Assembly (NCBI GenBank): GCA_017309015.1
Contig: JAEDAG010000001.1
Span: 1 to 64,000 of the forward strand
Origin: Faecalicatena absiana
GTDB lineage: Bacteria; Bacillota; Bacilli; Lactobacillales; Lactobacillaceae
DNA length: 64,000 bases
Direction: 5' to 3'
Shown here: positions 51,897-61,471 of the stretch, piece after piece
How positions within the stretch are numbered: position 1 is the first letter of the stretch
How the letters are laid out: the number at the start of each line of letters is the position of its first letter
The notes under the pieces: generated by a model
What the model saw: only the letters and a program-made list of their open reading frames with translations
Database searches by the model: none
What the model was told of the DNA's origin: nothing
Position numbers and translations under genes: made by a program

Positions 51897-54691
51897 TAGT
51901 TTTCAAAACCTTCCTCTACGGCTTCTGGGAAGTCGGTTTCAATGATCTTGGCGCAGCGGCCGCAGAATTCTGGCAGCTTGGCGTCAACGCCGACGTCACT
52001 TCTGTACATCCGGCAGCGTGGGCAGACCTCGCCTTCAGCATGGCTAACGGCCACGCTGGAGTGGTCCAGCTTTTGGGCGCTGGCTGGAGCTTCCCCTTGG
52101 CCAAACTTCAGGTCGGAAACGATCAAGATTTCGCGGAAGTCTTCATCGCCAATGGCTTCCAAGGCCTGCTTGACTTCGTCATCTGGGTAGACGGTCACGC
52201 TGGCTTCAAATGACTTACCGATCAGCTTGGAATTTCTGGCTTCTTCCAAAGCCTTAAGGACGTCGTCCCGCAGCTTCATGAATTCATGCCAGTTGGCCTT
52301 CAGCTCGTCTGCATCCGGGTAGTCAGCAACTTCAGGGAAGTTTGCCAGGTAGACGTCATCTTCATCTTCCTTGAGGTATTGCCAAACTTCACCCATGGTG
52401 TGCGGCAGAATTGGCGCCAGGATCTTGGCCAATTTGACTACCGTGTCGTAGATCACGGTCTGCATTGACCGACGGTCAAAGGAATCCTTGGATTCGATGT
52501 AAAGAACGTCCTTGGCAAAGTCAAGGTAGAAGGCGGACAAGTCGTTGGTGATGTACTTGAAGACTGACTTGTAGACGTCGTTGAAGTCGTAGCTGTCATA
52601 GCTTACCCGGCTTTCAGCGATCAGGTCGTTCAGCTTCACTTCCATGTACTTGTCGATTGAACGCATGTCTTTGTAGGCCACCCGGTTCTTGGCCGGATCA
52701 AAGTCAGTGGTGTTGGCCAGCATGAAGCGGAAGGTGTTTCTGATCTTCCGGTAGGCTTCTGACATTTGGCGGAAGATATCCATTGAAACCGCCACGTCAC
52801 CGGAAGCGTCAACTGAAGCAACCCACAGGCGGATGATTTCCGCCCCCATCTTGGCGATGACTTCGTTAGGAACGATGACGTTGCCCAGGGACTTGGACAT
52901 CTTGCGGCCCTTGTCATCCAAGGTAAAGCCCTGGGACAGGATTGACTTGTATGGAGCCACGCCGTTAGTGGCAACGGAAGTGATCAAACTTGAGTTGAAC
53001 CAGCCACGGTATTGGTCGGACCCTTCCAGGTACATTGAGGTCGGGTATTCCATGTCGGCGCCCAAAGCCCGGGTGCCGGCCCATGACGTCCCTGAGTCGA
53101 ACCAAACGTCCAAGATGTCGGTTTCCTTGGTGAACTTGCCGTTTGGTGAGTGCTCGGAAGTAAAGCCTGCTGGCAGCAGGTCTTCTACCGGGTGGGTGAA
53201 CCAGGCGTTTGACCCTTCCTTGGCAAACAGGTTGGCAACGTGGTCAATGGTTTCTGGAGTTACGATGGCCGTGCCGTCTTCAGCGTAGAAGATTGGCAAT
53301 GGCACGCCCCAGGCCCGCTGGCGGGAAATTACCCAGTCGCCGCGGTCCTTGATCATGTTGTACAAACGGGTCTTGCCCCATGATGGGTAGAAGCTGGTCT
53401 TTTCGATCTGGTCCAAAATCTGGTCTCTGAACTTGGAAATTGACGCAAACCATTGGGTCGTTGCCCGGTAGACGACTGGCTTCTTGGTACGCCAGTCGTG
53501 GGCGGCTGAGTGGACAAAAGTGCTGTAGTGAAGCAGATTGCCGGCAGCGGCCAGCTTGTCCTTGACGATCTCGTTGGTATCCGTGTAGAACTTGCCAATC
53601 AGGTCCTTGTCAGGGATTTCTTCAGTAAAGCAGCCTTTGGCATCCATTGGTGAAAGCACCTTGAAGCCATAGCGCATGGCGGTGTTGTAGTCGTCTTCAC
53701 CAAAGCCGGAAGCGGTGTGAACCAAGCCGGTACCGTCTTCGGCAGTAACGTAGACGGCTTCCATCAAAAGGCTTTCGCGGCCTTCGATGTATGGGTGCTT
53801 GGCCACCATGTATTCCATGTCAGTCCCCTTGAGGTGCTGAACGACTTCGTAGTCTTCCCAGTTCAAGATCTTGGCTACGGCTTCCAGGCGGTCAGTGCCG
53901 ACAACGTAGCGGCGGTCGCCAACCTTGACGACTGAGTAGTCGAACTTCGGGTTGACGGCGATCCCTTGGTTTGAAGGGATAGTCCATGGAGTAGTCGTCC
54001 AAATCAGGAAGTAGGTGTCCTTTTCATCCAGCTTGCCCTTGCCGTCCTTAACTGGGAAGGAGATGTAGATGGATGGGGATTCAACGTCATGGTATTCAAC
54101 TTCGGCTTCAGCCAGGGTTGATTCGCTTGACCATGACCAGTAGACTGGCTTCTTGCCTTGGTAGATGTAGCCATTTTCGTACATCTTGCCGAAGACGCGG
54201 ACTTCAGCTGCTTCAAATTCCGGCAGCAAGGTAATGTATGGGTGCTTCCAGTCGCCGATTACGCCCAGGCGCTTGAAGTCAGTCCGCTGCTTTTCAATCT
54301 GTTCCATGGCAAATTGCCGGCAAAGCTCCCGGTAAGCAGCCCGGTCCATGGTCTTGCGGTCAACGCCCTGCTTGGTCAATTGCTGCTCAATTGGCAGGCC
54401 GTGGGTATCCCAGCCAGGAATGTATGGGGCATAGTAGCCTTCCATGTTCTTGGTCCGGACGATGATGTCCTTGGTAATCTTGTTCAAAGCGTGACCCATG
54501 TGGATGTTCCCGTTGGCAAATGGCGGGCCATCGTGCAGGTCAAAGCGTTCGTGGCCTTCGTTAAGCTTCAAACGTCTTTCATACAGCTTATTGTCTTCCC
54601 ATTGCTTTTCCCATTCAGCTTCCCGCTTAGGCAGGTTGCCGCGCATTGGGAACTTGGTCTTGCCCAGGTTAAGAGTATCCTTTACGCGCAT
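51896..54691 (-). CDS. ileS: Isoleucyl-tRNA synthetase
   Basis: A 931-residue class I synthetase that charges tRNA-Ile. HMGH (HIGH motif) at 64-67, KMSKS in the segment [10 protein letters not shown] near 600, the editing domain between, and a C-terminal zinc site CPRC...CGRC near 885-915. AAAGGAC precedes the ATG. Expression is controlled by a T-box with the Ile codon ATC as specifier. It heads a long run without visible terminators down to mnmA. Confidence 0.97.
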   Translation of the reverse strand: MRVKDTLNLGKTKFPMRGNLPKREAEWEKQWEDNKLYERRLKLNEGHERFDLHDGPPFANGNIHMGHALNKITKDIIVRTKNMEGYYAPYIPGWDTHGLPIEQQLTKQGVDRKTMDRAAYRELCRQFAMEQIEKQRTDFKRLGVIGDWKHPYITLLPEFEAAEVRVFGKMYENGYIYQGKKPVYWSWSSESTLAEAEVEYHDVESPSIYISFPVKDGKGKLDEKDTYFLIWTTTPWTIPSNQGIAVNPKFDYSVVKVGDRRYVVGTDRLEAVAKILNWEDYEVVQHLKGTDMEYMVAKHPYIEGRESLLMEAVYVTAEDGTGLVHTASGFGEDDYNTAMRYGFKVLSPMDAKGCFTEEIPDKDLIGKFYTDTNEIVKDKLAAAGNLLHYSTFVHSAAHDWRTKKPVVYRATTQWFASISKFRDQILDQIEKTSFYPSWGKTRLYNMIKDRGDWVISRQRAWGVPLPIFYAEDGTAIVTPETIDHVANLFAKEGSNAWFTHPVEDLLPAGFTSEHSPNGKFTKETDILDVWFDSGTSWAGTRALGADMEYPTSMYLEGSDQYRGWFNSSLITSVATNGVAPYKSILSQGFTLDDKGRKMSKSLGNVIVPNEVIAKMGAEIIRLWVASVDASGDVAVSMDIFRQMSEAYRKIRNTFRFMLANTTDFDPAKNRVAYKDMRSIDKYMEVKLNDLIAESRVSYDSYDFNDVYKSVFKYITNDLSAFYLDFAKDVLYIESKDSFDRRSMQTVIYDTVVKLAKILAPILPHTMGEVWQYLKEDEDDVYLANFPEVADYPDADELKANWHEFMKLRDDVLKALEEARNSKLIGKSFEASVTVYPDDEVKQALEAIGDEDFREILIVSDLKFGQGEAPASAQKLDHSSVAVSHAEGEVCPRCRMYRSDVGVDAKLPEFCGRCAKIIETDFPEAVEEGFEN

Positions 54692-54706
54692 GGCTAAGTC
54701 CTTTCA

Positions 54707-54748
54707 AAACTAAAAATACTAGAAACTAAAAATACTAGAAACTAAAAC
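54707..54748. repeat. Short tandem repeat, 16-bp unit, about 2.6 copies
   Basis: AAACTAAAAATACTAG occurs at 54707-54722 and 54723-54738, then a partial copy to 54748. It lies between the T-box terminator and the ileS start, so length changes here would alter the spacing to the ribosome site. Confidence 0.9.
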
Positions 54749-54783
54749 AACTGAACAGCAAACGTGGAATAGCGGACCTAAAC

Positions 54784-55040
54784 AAAAAAGTCTCGTCCCC
54801 AATAGGACGAGACAATCGTGGTACCACCTAAATTGGGCCTCAAAGAGACCCCGCTTGTATCCGCGTATCGTGCGGACCACCGGTCAAACCAATTGGCAGC
54901 CGATCGCTCGCTGGACTATTGTCAGCCTCGCACCCTCGCTGACTCGCTGCTCGCGTCCTTGAGCTTACTGTCGGTTTGCTTGTTATTCCAAGTTAAGCTG
55001 ACAGGCGCTACCGTTTCTTTGTAGCGTCTGTCTACAGTAA
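54784..55040 (-). promoter_or_regulatory. T-box riboswitch, predicted Ile (ATC) specifier, upstream of ileS
   Basis: Minus-strand T-box core AGGTGGTACCACG (complement of 54817-54829), then a terminator: stem 54790-54798 with 54805-54813 and a T-run at 54784-54789. Distal Stem I hairpin GTCAGC/GCTGAC with loop GAGGGTGCGAG. The specifier region reads GCGAGCG-ATC-GGC, with ATC as the complement of 54902-54904, aligning with GCGAAG-ATG-GGC in the metQ leader. An extra 12-bp hairpin (55000-55011 with 55021-55032) precedes Stem I. Confidence 0.88.
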
Positions 55041-55043
55041 TGA

Positions 55044-55073
55044 AGTTTACGGCATGACAGGCCGCTTTGTCAA
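55044..55073 (-). promoter_or_regulatory. Promoter of the ileS T-box leader
   Basis: Minus-strand perfect -35 TTGACA (55068-55073), 18-nt spacer, -10 TAAACT (55044-55049), directly after the ylmH stop codon. Confidence 0.65.
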
Positions 55074-55077
55074 ATAA

Positions 55078-55878
55078 TTATTTGCTGCCAGACCGCCAAA
55101 GCTGGTAGTCCAGGTGCAGGCGCCCCTTTTTGGTAGGCTTGATGTCACTGATTTGCAAGCGGCCAAAATGCCGGAGACTGATCATGTCGCCGATGGCGGC
55201 AATTTTCTCTGGGGCAGCCTCCTCATGCCAGTTCAGCTTGACGTCACCAGCCGTGAAGGCTTCTTTAAGCTGGGACCGGCTCTTGCCTGTGATGGCCGCT
55301 AAAAGCGCGTCTAAGCGCATTGACGAGGCTACAGCACTCTCAGTCACTGAATTGTCCTCAATGGCTGTCAGCTCTTTTAAAGGCACTTGGTGAAGACGGA
55401 CGCGGGTCCGCCCAATCCGGTCGATCTGCCGGTCAAAGAAGTCGCTCAGCTCAGCTTCCGCGAAGAACTGCCACGTTCCCTGCCCATCAGTGACAATATC
55501 GCCAAAAGTGGCCACTTCCACCCCGGAATTGGCGAGGCTGCCCAAGATCTGCCCATGACGCAGCTGAGCAAACTTTTGCGGATAATCAATCTGATAGAGA
55601 ACGATTTTGTAATCATCCGGTTTAAGGTTTTCCCAGTCCTCGCTTAGATAGACCCGCTTTTTCTCAGCTGCCTGGTAGCCGCCAAATTCCTGCAGCAAGG
55701 CCTCGCCCCCAACGACCGTCTCCAGGATCTCGCGTTCGCGCGGGTCAAGGAAGTGGGTCAGAATGGCTTCATCCTTAAAAATCAGCCGATTAAAAAGACC
55801 AACAAAGTAGTCAATTGTTGGTCTTTCTTCTGGTTCAAAATGTGGATAAAAAGCGCTGGCTTGTCTGCGCTGCATCAT
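55078..55878 (-). CDS. ylmH: YlmH family RNA-binding protein (S4 domain)
   Basis: A 266-residue cytosolic protein. Residues 1-180 form the YlmH-specific part, and an S4 RNA-binding domain occupies about 190-250 (SMRLDALLAAITGKSRSQLK, then VKLNW). YlmH homologues bind ribosomes or tRNA-containing complexes and have been linked to rescue of stalled large subunits. It overlaps yggT by a few bases. In many Firmicutes divIVA follows; here the ileS leader follows directly. Confidence 0.9.
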   Translation of the reverse strand: MMQRRQASAFYPHFEPEERPTIDYFVGLFNRLIFKDEAILTHFLDPREREILETVVGGEALLQEFGGYQAAEKKRVYLSEDWENLKPDDYKIVLYQIDYPQKFAQLRHGQILGSLANSGVEVATFGDIVTDGQGTWQFFAEAELSDFFDRQIDRIGRTRVRLHQVPLKELTAIEDNSVTESAVASSMRLDALLAAITGKSRSQLKEAFTAGDVKLNWHEEAAPEKIAAIGDMISLRHFGRLQISDIKPTKKGRLHLDYQLWRSGSK

Positions 55879-56174
55879 GCAAAAATCCTCGCTAAGATAT
55901 TGTACAGCCAGCCAAGCGCGTAGCTCTGAACGAAATAGATCAGAAACAGGGCAATCACTGGCGAAATATCGATTCCGGTAGCGTACATCAGTTTTAAGAG
56001 CGGGCCCTGTCTGAACAAGCGCACGTATGGCTCAACCATCCGGTCAATGAACTGGCCCAGGCTCGAGTTGCGGATTGACGGCACCCATGACATCAGGGCG
56101 TCAATGACGATCACGAAGCTGTAAATTTCCAGCAGATAGTACAGAATCCTGTACAGCGTGTATAAAAAGTTCAT
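55875..56174 (-). CDS. yggT: YggT family membrane protein
   Basis: A 99-residue protein with two hydrophobic segments (about 5-27 and 65-88) around a conserved loop (LMSWVPSIRNSSLGQFIDRM, then EPYVRLFRQ). Located between sepF and ylmH as usual in Gram-positive division clusters. Its role is unclear; a link to division or osmotic stress has been suggested for relatives. Starts on the sepF stop codon (TAATG). Confidence 0.9.
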   Translation of the reverse strand: MNFLYTLYRILYYLLEIYSFVIVIDALMSWVPSIRNSSLGQFIDRMVEPYVRLFRQGPLLKLMYATGIDISPVIALFLIYFVQSYALGWLYNILARIFA

Positions 56175-56614
56175 TAGCTCAAGTTGTCTTTCTTGTCGAG
56201 CAATTCAGTTACCTTGCCATCGGTTTGGAAGTTCTTTGGCGTTGCCAGGAAGATCTTGTTGCCGACGCGCTGGATTTCCCCTTCAAGGGCGTAAACGGTC
56301 CCAGTGATGAAGTCGACTACCCGGCGGGCAGAGCCGTCATCCATCCGGCTGAAGTTGATGATGATCGCCTTGTCGTGCAGCAGGTTCTGCGCGATTTCCT
56401 TGGCATCTGAATAAACCCGTGGCTCATAGATCACGATTTCGCTCTTTTGCTTGCTGCTCAAGCCAGACTTGATTGAAACGACATTGTTGGCGTTGCTTGC
56501 ATTGCTGGCGTAGCTGCTTTCAGCCTGGACCTCTTCGTCATCATAATAGTCTTCATTTGGCTGTTCTGGATCTTCAAAGCCAAAGAACTTAGAAAAAGTA
56601 CCTTTACCTGCCAT
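56174..56614 (-). CDS. sepF: Cell division protein SepF
   Basis: A 146-residue cytosolic protein that binds FtsZ and shapes the Z-ring at the membrane. A short N-terminal amphipathic stretch with FSKFFGF is the membrane anchor. An acidic linker (EDYYDDEEV) is followed by the SepF core (EIVIYEPRVYSDAKEIAQNL, FSRMDDGSARRVVDF, AxxGE-type FATPK end). AAAGGAGG precedes the ATG. Follows ftsZ by 14 bp. Confidence 0.95.
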   Translation of the reverse strand: MAGKGTFSKFFGFEDPEQPNEDYYDDEEVQAESSYASNASNANNVVSIKSGLSSKQKSEIVIYEPRVYSDAKEIAQNLLHDKAIIINFSRMDDGSARRVVDFITGTVYALEGEIQRVGNKIFLATPKNFQTDGKVTELLDKKDNLS

Positions 56615-56628
56615 TTGCCTAACCTCCT

Positions 56629-57981
56629 TTAACGGTCACGACGATGCTTGAAGAATGGGATGTCGTCGTCATCATCGTCATCGTCGTAGTCCGTGTTGAT
56701 ATCGATTTGTGAAATGCTGTCTTGCCCCTTGTCGTCAAAAGCTGGCTCTTCAGCCTGCTTTTCTTCGGCCCGGTCAGCAGTCCCGCGGCGGTCATAGTCG
56801 TCGTTCAAGCCCCAGACGCTGGTTGGATCCACCATGCTGCTTGCTTGGCGCGGCTCTGATTCCTTGGCCTTTGGCGCTTCTGGAACTGGTTCTGGCGCCG
56901 GCGCTTCTGGAGCTGATGCTTCTTCAGCCAAAATCTTTGGCGCTGCCTTGACCGTCTTTTCTTCAGCGTGGGCGGCAACTTGGTGACCGCGCCCCGGCAG
57001 CTGCTTGGAAGCTTCTTCTTCAGCTTCATCGTCAATCCCGGTGGCAATTACCGTAACCACGACTTCATCGCCCAAGTTAGGATTGATGGAAGTACCGAAG
57101 ATGATGTTGACGTCTTCGCCAGCCGCGTTGGCCACGATTTCTGAGGCGTCTTGCGCTTCAAACAAGGTCAAGTCCGGACCGCCAGTGATGTTCAGCAGCA
57201 CCTGCTTGGCCCCGTCGATTGAGACTTCCAAAAGCGGTGAGGAAATCGCCATCTTGGTAGCTTCGACGGTTCTGTTCTCGCCGCTGGCACGGCCGATCCC
57301 CATCAAAGCTGCCCCTTGGTTCTCCATGACCGTCTTTACGTCGGCAAAGTCCAAGTTCACGTAGTCGGTTGAAGTGATCAGGTCGGAAATGCCTTGCACC
57401 CCTTGCTTGAGGACGTTGTCGGCTTCCTTGAAGGCTTCCATCATCGGCGTCTTCTTGTCGACGATTTCCAGCAGACGGTTGTTGGCAACGATGACCAAAG
57501 TGTCAACGTATTCCTTCAGCTTGGCAATCCCTTCAGCAGCGTTCTTTGACCGCTTAGGACCTTCAAAGCTGAATGGCCGGGTAACGACGCCGACCGTCAA
57601 GGCACCGGTTTCCCGGGCAATCTTGGCAATGACTGGAGCGGCACCAGTCCCAGTCCCGCCGCCCATGCCGGCGGTGATGAAGATCATGTCCGCGCCTTTC
57701 AAGGCTTCTTCAATCGTTTCTTCGCTTTCTTCGGCTGCCTTCTGACCGGTTTCTGGATGAGAGCCTGCCCCCAGTCCCCGGGTCAGCTTTGGCCCCAATT
57801 GAATCTTCACTTCAGCATTGTTGCTGTTGAGCGCTTGCACGTCAGTGTTGGCCGCGATGAAGGACACGCCTTGGACGCCGTCTTCGATCATCCGGTTGAC
57901 CGCGTTGCCGCCGGCACCACCGACGCCGATCACCTTGATCACTGCGTTATTGTTGTCGTCTGAATCAAAAGTAAAATCCAT
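56629..57981 (-). CDS. ftsZ: Cell division protein FtsZ
   Basis: A 450-residue tubulin-like GTPase that forms the division ring. GTP-binding [10 protein letters not shown] at 21-30, the tubulin signature GGGTGTG at 107-113, and T7-loop [11 protein letters not shown] near 208-218. A long acidic, Pro/Ala-rich linker from about 320 leads to a C-terminal peptide [11 protein letters not shown] preceded by seven Asp. That peptide should bind FtsA and SepF. The linker is longer than in Bacillus. Confidence 0.98.
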   Translation of the reverse strand: MDFTFDSDDNNNAVIKVIGVGGAGGNAVNRMIEDGVQGVSFIAANTDVQALNSNNAEVKIQLGPKLTRGLGAGSHPETGQKAAEESEETIEEALKGADMIFITAGMGGGTGTGAAPVIAKIARETGALTVGVVTRPFSFEGPKRSKNAAEGIAKLKEYVDTLVIVANNRLLEIVDKKTPMMEAFKEADNVLKQGVQGISDLITSTDYVNLDFADVKTVMENQGAALMGIGRASGENRTVEATKMAISSPLLEVSIDGAKQVLLNITGGPDLTLFEAQDASEIVANAAGEDVNIIFGTSINPNLGDEVVVTVIATGIDDEAEEEASKQLPGRGHQVAAHAEEKTVKAAPKILAEEASAPEAPAPEPVPEAPKAKESEPRQASSMVDPTSVWGLNDDYDRRGTADRAEEKQAEEPAFDDKGQDSISQIDINTDYDDDDDDDDIPFFKHRRDR

Positions 57982-57993
57982 CTACTACCACCC

Positions 57994-59385
57994 TTAATCA
58001 AAGAACTTTCTGAAAAATGCAGCTAAGCCTTTGTCTTTATTTTTGTTATTATTTGTATCCGTTTCTGGCTCATCGTCCAGATCATGAGCAGCTTCCTGCT
58101 CAGCATGCTTAGTATCATTATAAGCTACTTTTGCTTGAGTTTCAGTACTTACCGCTGGTCTTTTAGCAATTTTTGGCCGGCTGGCAGCAGAAACTCCCGC
58201 TTCATTGGAGGCATATGCCCGGTCGTCATAGAGCACGCTGTTGGCCAAGTAGCCGATATCGGCTAACTGATGGGCATAGTTGACCAGCCCGTAGGCAACC
58301 GCGTAGACCGGATTGCGCAGGCCAATCTGGGCTGGCTGATAGATCTTGGCTTTGACGTCATAGTCCTCCGCTACCAGCTCATCGATTCCCTGCAAAAGAG
58401 CGCTGCCGCCAGTAATGATCACGCCAGCTGGCAGGGACAGAGCACCATGCTTGTAAAGGCCCTTGCCAACCCGGCGCAGGATCTGTTGCAGGCGGGCATT
58501 GATGATCTCGCTGAGATACTTGTCGCTGACCATGGTCTCCTTGTCCTGGCCCACGGCCTTGACGGCAAACTTCTCATTTTCTGAGGCCAGGCTTGGCAAA
58601 GCATAGCCGTAGTCGCGCTTAAGGGCTTCCGCGTCGCTCATGGTCGTTGACAGAACCACGGAAATGTCGTGGGTGATGTCGCTGGCCCCCTTGAGGTCAA
58701 CGGTCGCGTACTTGATCTGGCTGTCCCGGATCACGGTCGCGGTCGTCGTGCCGCCGCCCATGTCAAGCAGGATGGCGCCAAAAGTGCGCTCAGCCTCATC
58801 CAGGGCAACCGCGGAAATCGCCATTGGAGCCGGCACGAAGAAGTTGTTGCCGATTCCGGCATGCTTGAGCACGGAGTTGATGTTGTGCAGGTCAGCCGCC
58901 GGCGCGGTCATCATGACCCCGCGAACGACCAGGGACCGGGCCATCATGGTCCGGGGATCGTCGACTTCCTTCTCGCCGTCAATCACGAAGCGGCTTGGGA
59001 AAAAGGCCACGGCCCGCCGGTCCTTCTTTTGCCCAGCCTTGATGGCCGAACGGATCGCGTTTCTGACGTCTTCGTCGCTTACTTCATGCTCTGTCTCATT
59101 GATGTTGATCAGTCCAGCCACGTTCTCCAGCTGCAGCAGGCTGACTGGCAGGGCGGTCACTACCCGGTAGATCTTGCTGTTGGTCTTCTCAGCTGCCAGG
59201 CGAATGGCATTTCTGACGGAATCAGCGGCCTGATCGATATCGACAATCTTGCCGTGGCGCATCCCCTTGGTAGGAGCGGCAACCGCGCCAATAACCTGCA
59301 GCCCCTGCCGGCTGGCGTCAGCCACGACAACTTTGATGGAGGTAGTCCCCATGTCTAAGCCTACCAAAAGATTTGAATTGTCCAA
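57994..59385 (-). CDS. ftsA: Cell division protein FtsA
   Basis: A 463-residue actin-like protein that tethers FtsZ to the membrane. Phosphate-binding LDMGTTSIKVVV near 8-19, second motif LLDMGGGTTTATV near 209-221, and adenosine motif GVIITGGSALLQGI near 331-344. The C-terminal GLAAFFRKFFD is the amphipathic membrane helix. I start at the TTG at 59385 since GGAGG (complement of 59394-59398) is 8 nt upstream. A long polar linker (about 395-450) precedes the helix. Confidence 0.95.
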   Translation of the reverse strand: MDNSNLLVGLDMGTTSIKVVVADASRQGLQVIGAVAAPTKGMRHGKIVDIDQAADSVRNAIRLAAEKTNSKIYRVVTALPVSLLQLENVAGLININETEHEVSDEDVRNAIRSAIKAGQKKDRRAVAFFPSRFVIDGEKEVDDPRTMMARSLVVRGVMMTAPAADLHNINSVLKHAGIGNNFFVPAPMAISAVALDEAERTFGAILLDMGGGTTTATVIRDSQIKYATVDLKGASDITHDISVVLSTTMSDAEALKRDYGYALPSLASENEKFAVKAVGQDKETMVSDKYLSEIINARLQQILRRVGKGLYKHGALSLPAGVIITGGSALLQGIDELVAEDYDVKAKIYQPAQIGLRNPVYAVAYGLVNYAHQLADIGYLANSVLYDDRAYASNEAGVSAASRPKIAKRPAVSTETQAKVAYNDTKHAEQEAAHDLDDEPETDTNNNKNKDKGLAAFFRKFFD

Positions 59386-59451
59386 GCTACATTCCTCCAA
59401 TTACTCACTCATAATATAAAGATAATCATACACTATTTTTCCACTGAAAAG

Positions 59452-60300
59452 CTAAGAAATCCCGTAGGCTTTTTTCTCTTCGGCAGTCAAAGGTCTGGTA
59501 AAGGCCCCGACTTCCATGTCGATGACGCTCTTTTCCGTCAAGTCCTGCTTGATGGCATTGTAGTACTTGACCTTGGAACGGATGGTCGCGATGTTGCCGA
59601 TGATGACGTTGCCATCTTTCATGACCATGATCATCTGGGTCTTGCGGCGGGTGTTGCCCGACAGCATCTTGACCTGATCCTTGAAGTAGTCAGGGAAAGA
59701 GTTAAAGATCTTTAGATTGGTCTTTAAGGAGACGGTCTTGCTGTAGCCGATAAACAGGGGCTTGTCATGGTCGACCTCGCTCCAGGACAGGGCCTTGGTT
59801 CCAAGTCCTCCATTAGAGAGAATCTTGCGGTAGACTGACCCCGTCTTGACGTAACCAATCACCTTGCGCTCTTTAACCTTGAAGTTCAAGGTGTTCAGTC
59901 CAGACAGGGTCAACTTGACCGAACCGACTTCAGGGAAGGTCTTCGATAATTTTCTGCTGATCTTCTGGTTGCTGCGCAAGGAGTCAAGCACCTTGTCAGA
60001 GGCAGTGATCTCACTGGCCCTGACCAGGCTTTTGGCATCCAGGTCGCCGGCCCCATAAATCCTGACCGTGGAGACGTCCGCGTAAGGCGAGACGTAATAG
60101 GCCAAGGCACAGATAACGAGCAGGCAGACCACAATGATTGAGCCCAAGCGCGTCAGCAGGCTCCGCCGTCTTTCCCGCTGCAATGAGGGAAGCTGGGAGG
60201 AAACCTTGCGGTGATCCTCCTTTTGCTGGTTGCGCTCCTCATCGTGACGGAGGAATTTTGACAGTTCTTCTTTCGGGTCTTTCTTGGTGATGCGCGCCAT
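59452..60300 (-). CDS. ftsQ: Cell division protein FtsQ/DivIB
   Basis: A 282-residue bitopic protein of the septal complex. A charged cytoplasmic N-terminus of about 48 residues, a transmembrane helix near 50-69 (LGSIIVVCLLVICALAYYV), and then the POTRA domain (DVSTVRIYGAGDLDAKSLV near 75-93) and beta domain outside. It partners with FtsL and FtsB. Length is typical of the DivIB form. Follows murG closely. Confidence 0.93.
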   Translation of the reverse strand: MARITKKDPKEELSKFLRHDEERNQQKEDHRKVSSQLPSLQRERRRSLLTRLGSIIVVCLLVICALAYYVSPYADVSTVRIYGAGDLDAKSLVRASEITASDKVLDSLRSNQKISRKLSKTFPEVGSVKLTLSGLNTLNFKVKERKVIGYVKTGSVYRKILSNGGLGTKALSWSEVDHDKPLFIGYSKTVSLKTNLKIFNSFPDYFKDQVKMLSGNTRRKTQMIMVMKDGNVIIGNIATIRSKVKYYNAIKQDLTEKSVIDMEVGAFTRPLTAEEKKAYGIS

Positions 60301-60325
60301 TGGCTCCCCTCCTTTCTACAAGCGG

Positions 60326-61435
60326 CTAGTTCTTGGCAATGTCTTCCATCACCTGGATGACTTGGTCAGAAGCATCCGGGACACCCAGCTTCTTGGAGGC
60401 TTCGCGCATCTTTTCAGAGCAGCTTTCATCCAAGAGCAGGTGGTCGATGGATGAGACGAAAGTGTTCTCGTTCAAGTCGTCTTCAGCAATCAAGAGTGCG
60501 GCCCCCGCCTTTTCCAAGTCCTGGGCATTCTTCATCTGGTGGTTGTGAGTCACGTTTGGACTAGGAATCAGGATGACCGGCACGCCCAAGGCCGTAAATT
60601 CAGCCAGGCTGGTCGCGCCAGACCGGGAAACGACGCAGGTCATTTCTGGCAAAAGGCCCGGCATGTTGGCAATGTATGGCACGATCTTGATTGACTGGCC
60701 ATAGTCGATGTCCTTAAGCTTCTTTTCAATCGCGTCATAGTAGTAGGTCCCAGTGGCCCAGATGACTTGGTAAGGCTTCTTCTTCAATTCCATCAGGCTC
60801 TTGAGCATGACTCTGTTGATGGCCAAAGCCCCGCGTGAGCCCCCAAAGACCAGCACGGTCGGCACTGATGGATTCAAGCCCAGCTCTTTTTCCAGGTCAA
60901 CCGGCTTGGCGTTGACGCTCAAAACCTGTTGGGAGCGGGGGTTGCCAGTCTTGACCAGCTTCTTCTTTTCCGGAAATTCCTTAGCGGCGTCATCAAAGGT
61001 GTAGCAGATCTTGTCCACGAAGTGGCCTAAGAACTTGTTGGCCACGCCGACGACCGAGTTGGATTCATGAATCATGGTCGGGATCTTCATCCGGCTGGCT
61101 TCATAGACGATCGCGCCTGAGACGTAGCCGCCAGTTCCCAGAACGACGTCTGGCTTGAAGTCCTTCAAAATCTTGCGGGCACTCTTGGTGGCCTGCATGA
61201 ACAAGCTGATGGTCTTGAAGTTTCTGAGCGGGTGCTTGCGGTCAAAGCCCTGGATGTCGATGGTTGTAAAATTGACGCCCGCGGCAGGAACGATCTTTGA
61301 TTCCAGCCCCTTCTTGGTTCCGACAAAGAGGATTTCATCATTGGTGCTGATGCCCCGTTCCTTGAGCCGGTCAATCAAGGCCATGATTGGATAGATGTGG
61401 CCGCCAGTGCCGCCGCCTGAAAAAATAACTCTCAT
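60326..61435 (-). CDS. murG: UDP-GlcNAc transferase MurG (lipid II synthesis)
   Basis: A 369-residue peripheral membrane glycosyltransferase (GT28) that adds GlcNAc to lipid I. N-terminal glycine-rich FSGGGTGGHIYP at 5-16, HESNSVVGVANK near 121-132, FGGSRGALAIN near 195-205 and the C-terminal SRSGATSLAE near 266-275. Complete. Lies between murD and ftsQ as usual. Confidence 0.97.
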   Translation of the reverse strand: MRVIFSGGGTGGHIYPIMALIDRLKERGISTNDEILFVGTKKGLESKIVPAAGVNFTTIDIQGFDRKHPLRNFKTISLFMQATKSARKILKDFKPDVVLGTGGYVSGAIVYEASRMKIPTMIHESNSVVGVANKFLGHFVDKICYTFDDAAKEFPEKKKLVKTGNPRSQQVLSVNAKPVDLEKELGLNPSVPTVLVFGGSRGALAINRVMLKSLMELKKKPYQVIWATGTYYYDAIEKKLKDIDYGQSIKIVPYIANMPGLLPEMTCVVSRSGATSLAEFTALGVPVILIPSPNVTHNHQMKNAQDLEKAGAALLIAEDDLNENTFVSSIDHLLLDESCSEKMREASKKLGVPDASDQVIQVMEDIAKN

Positions 61436-61471
61436 TTTGTTCTGCTTCTCTTCTCTATTCTGATCTTTCTT

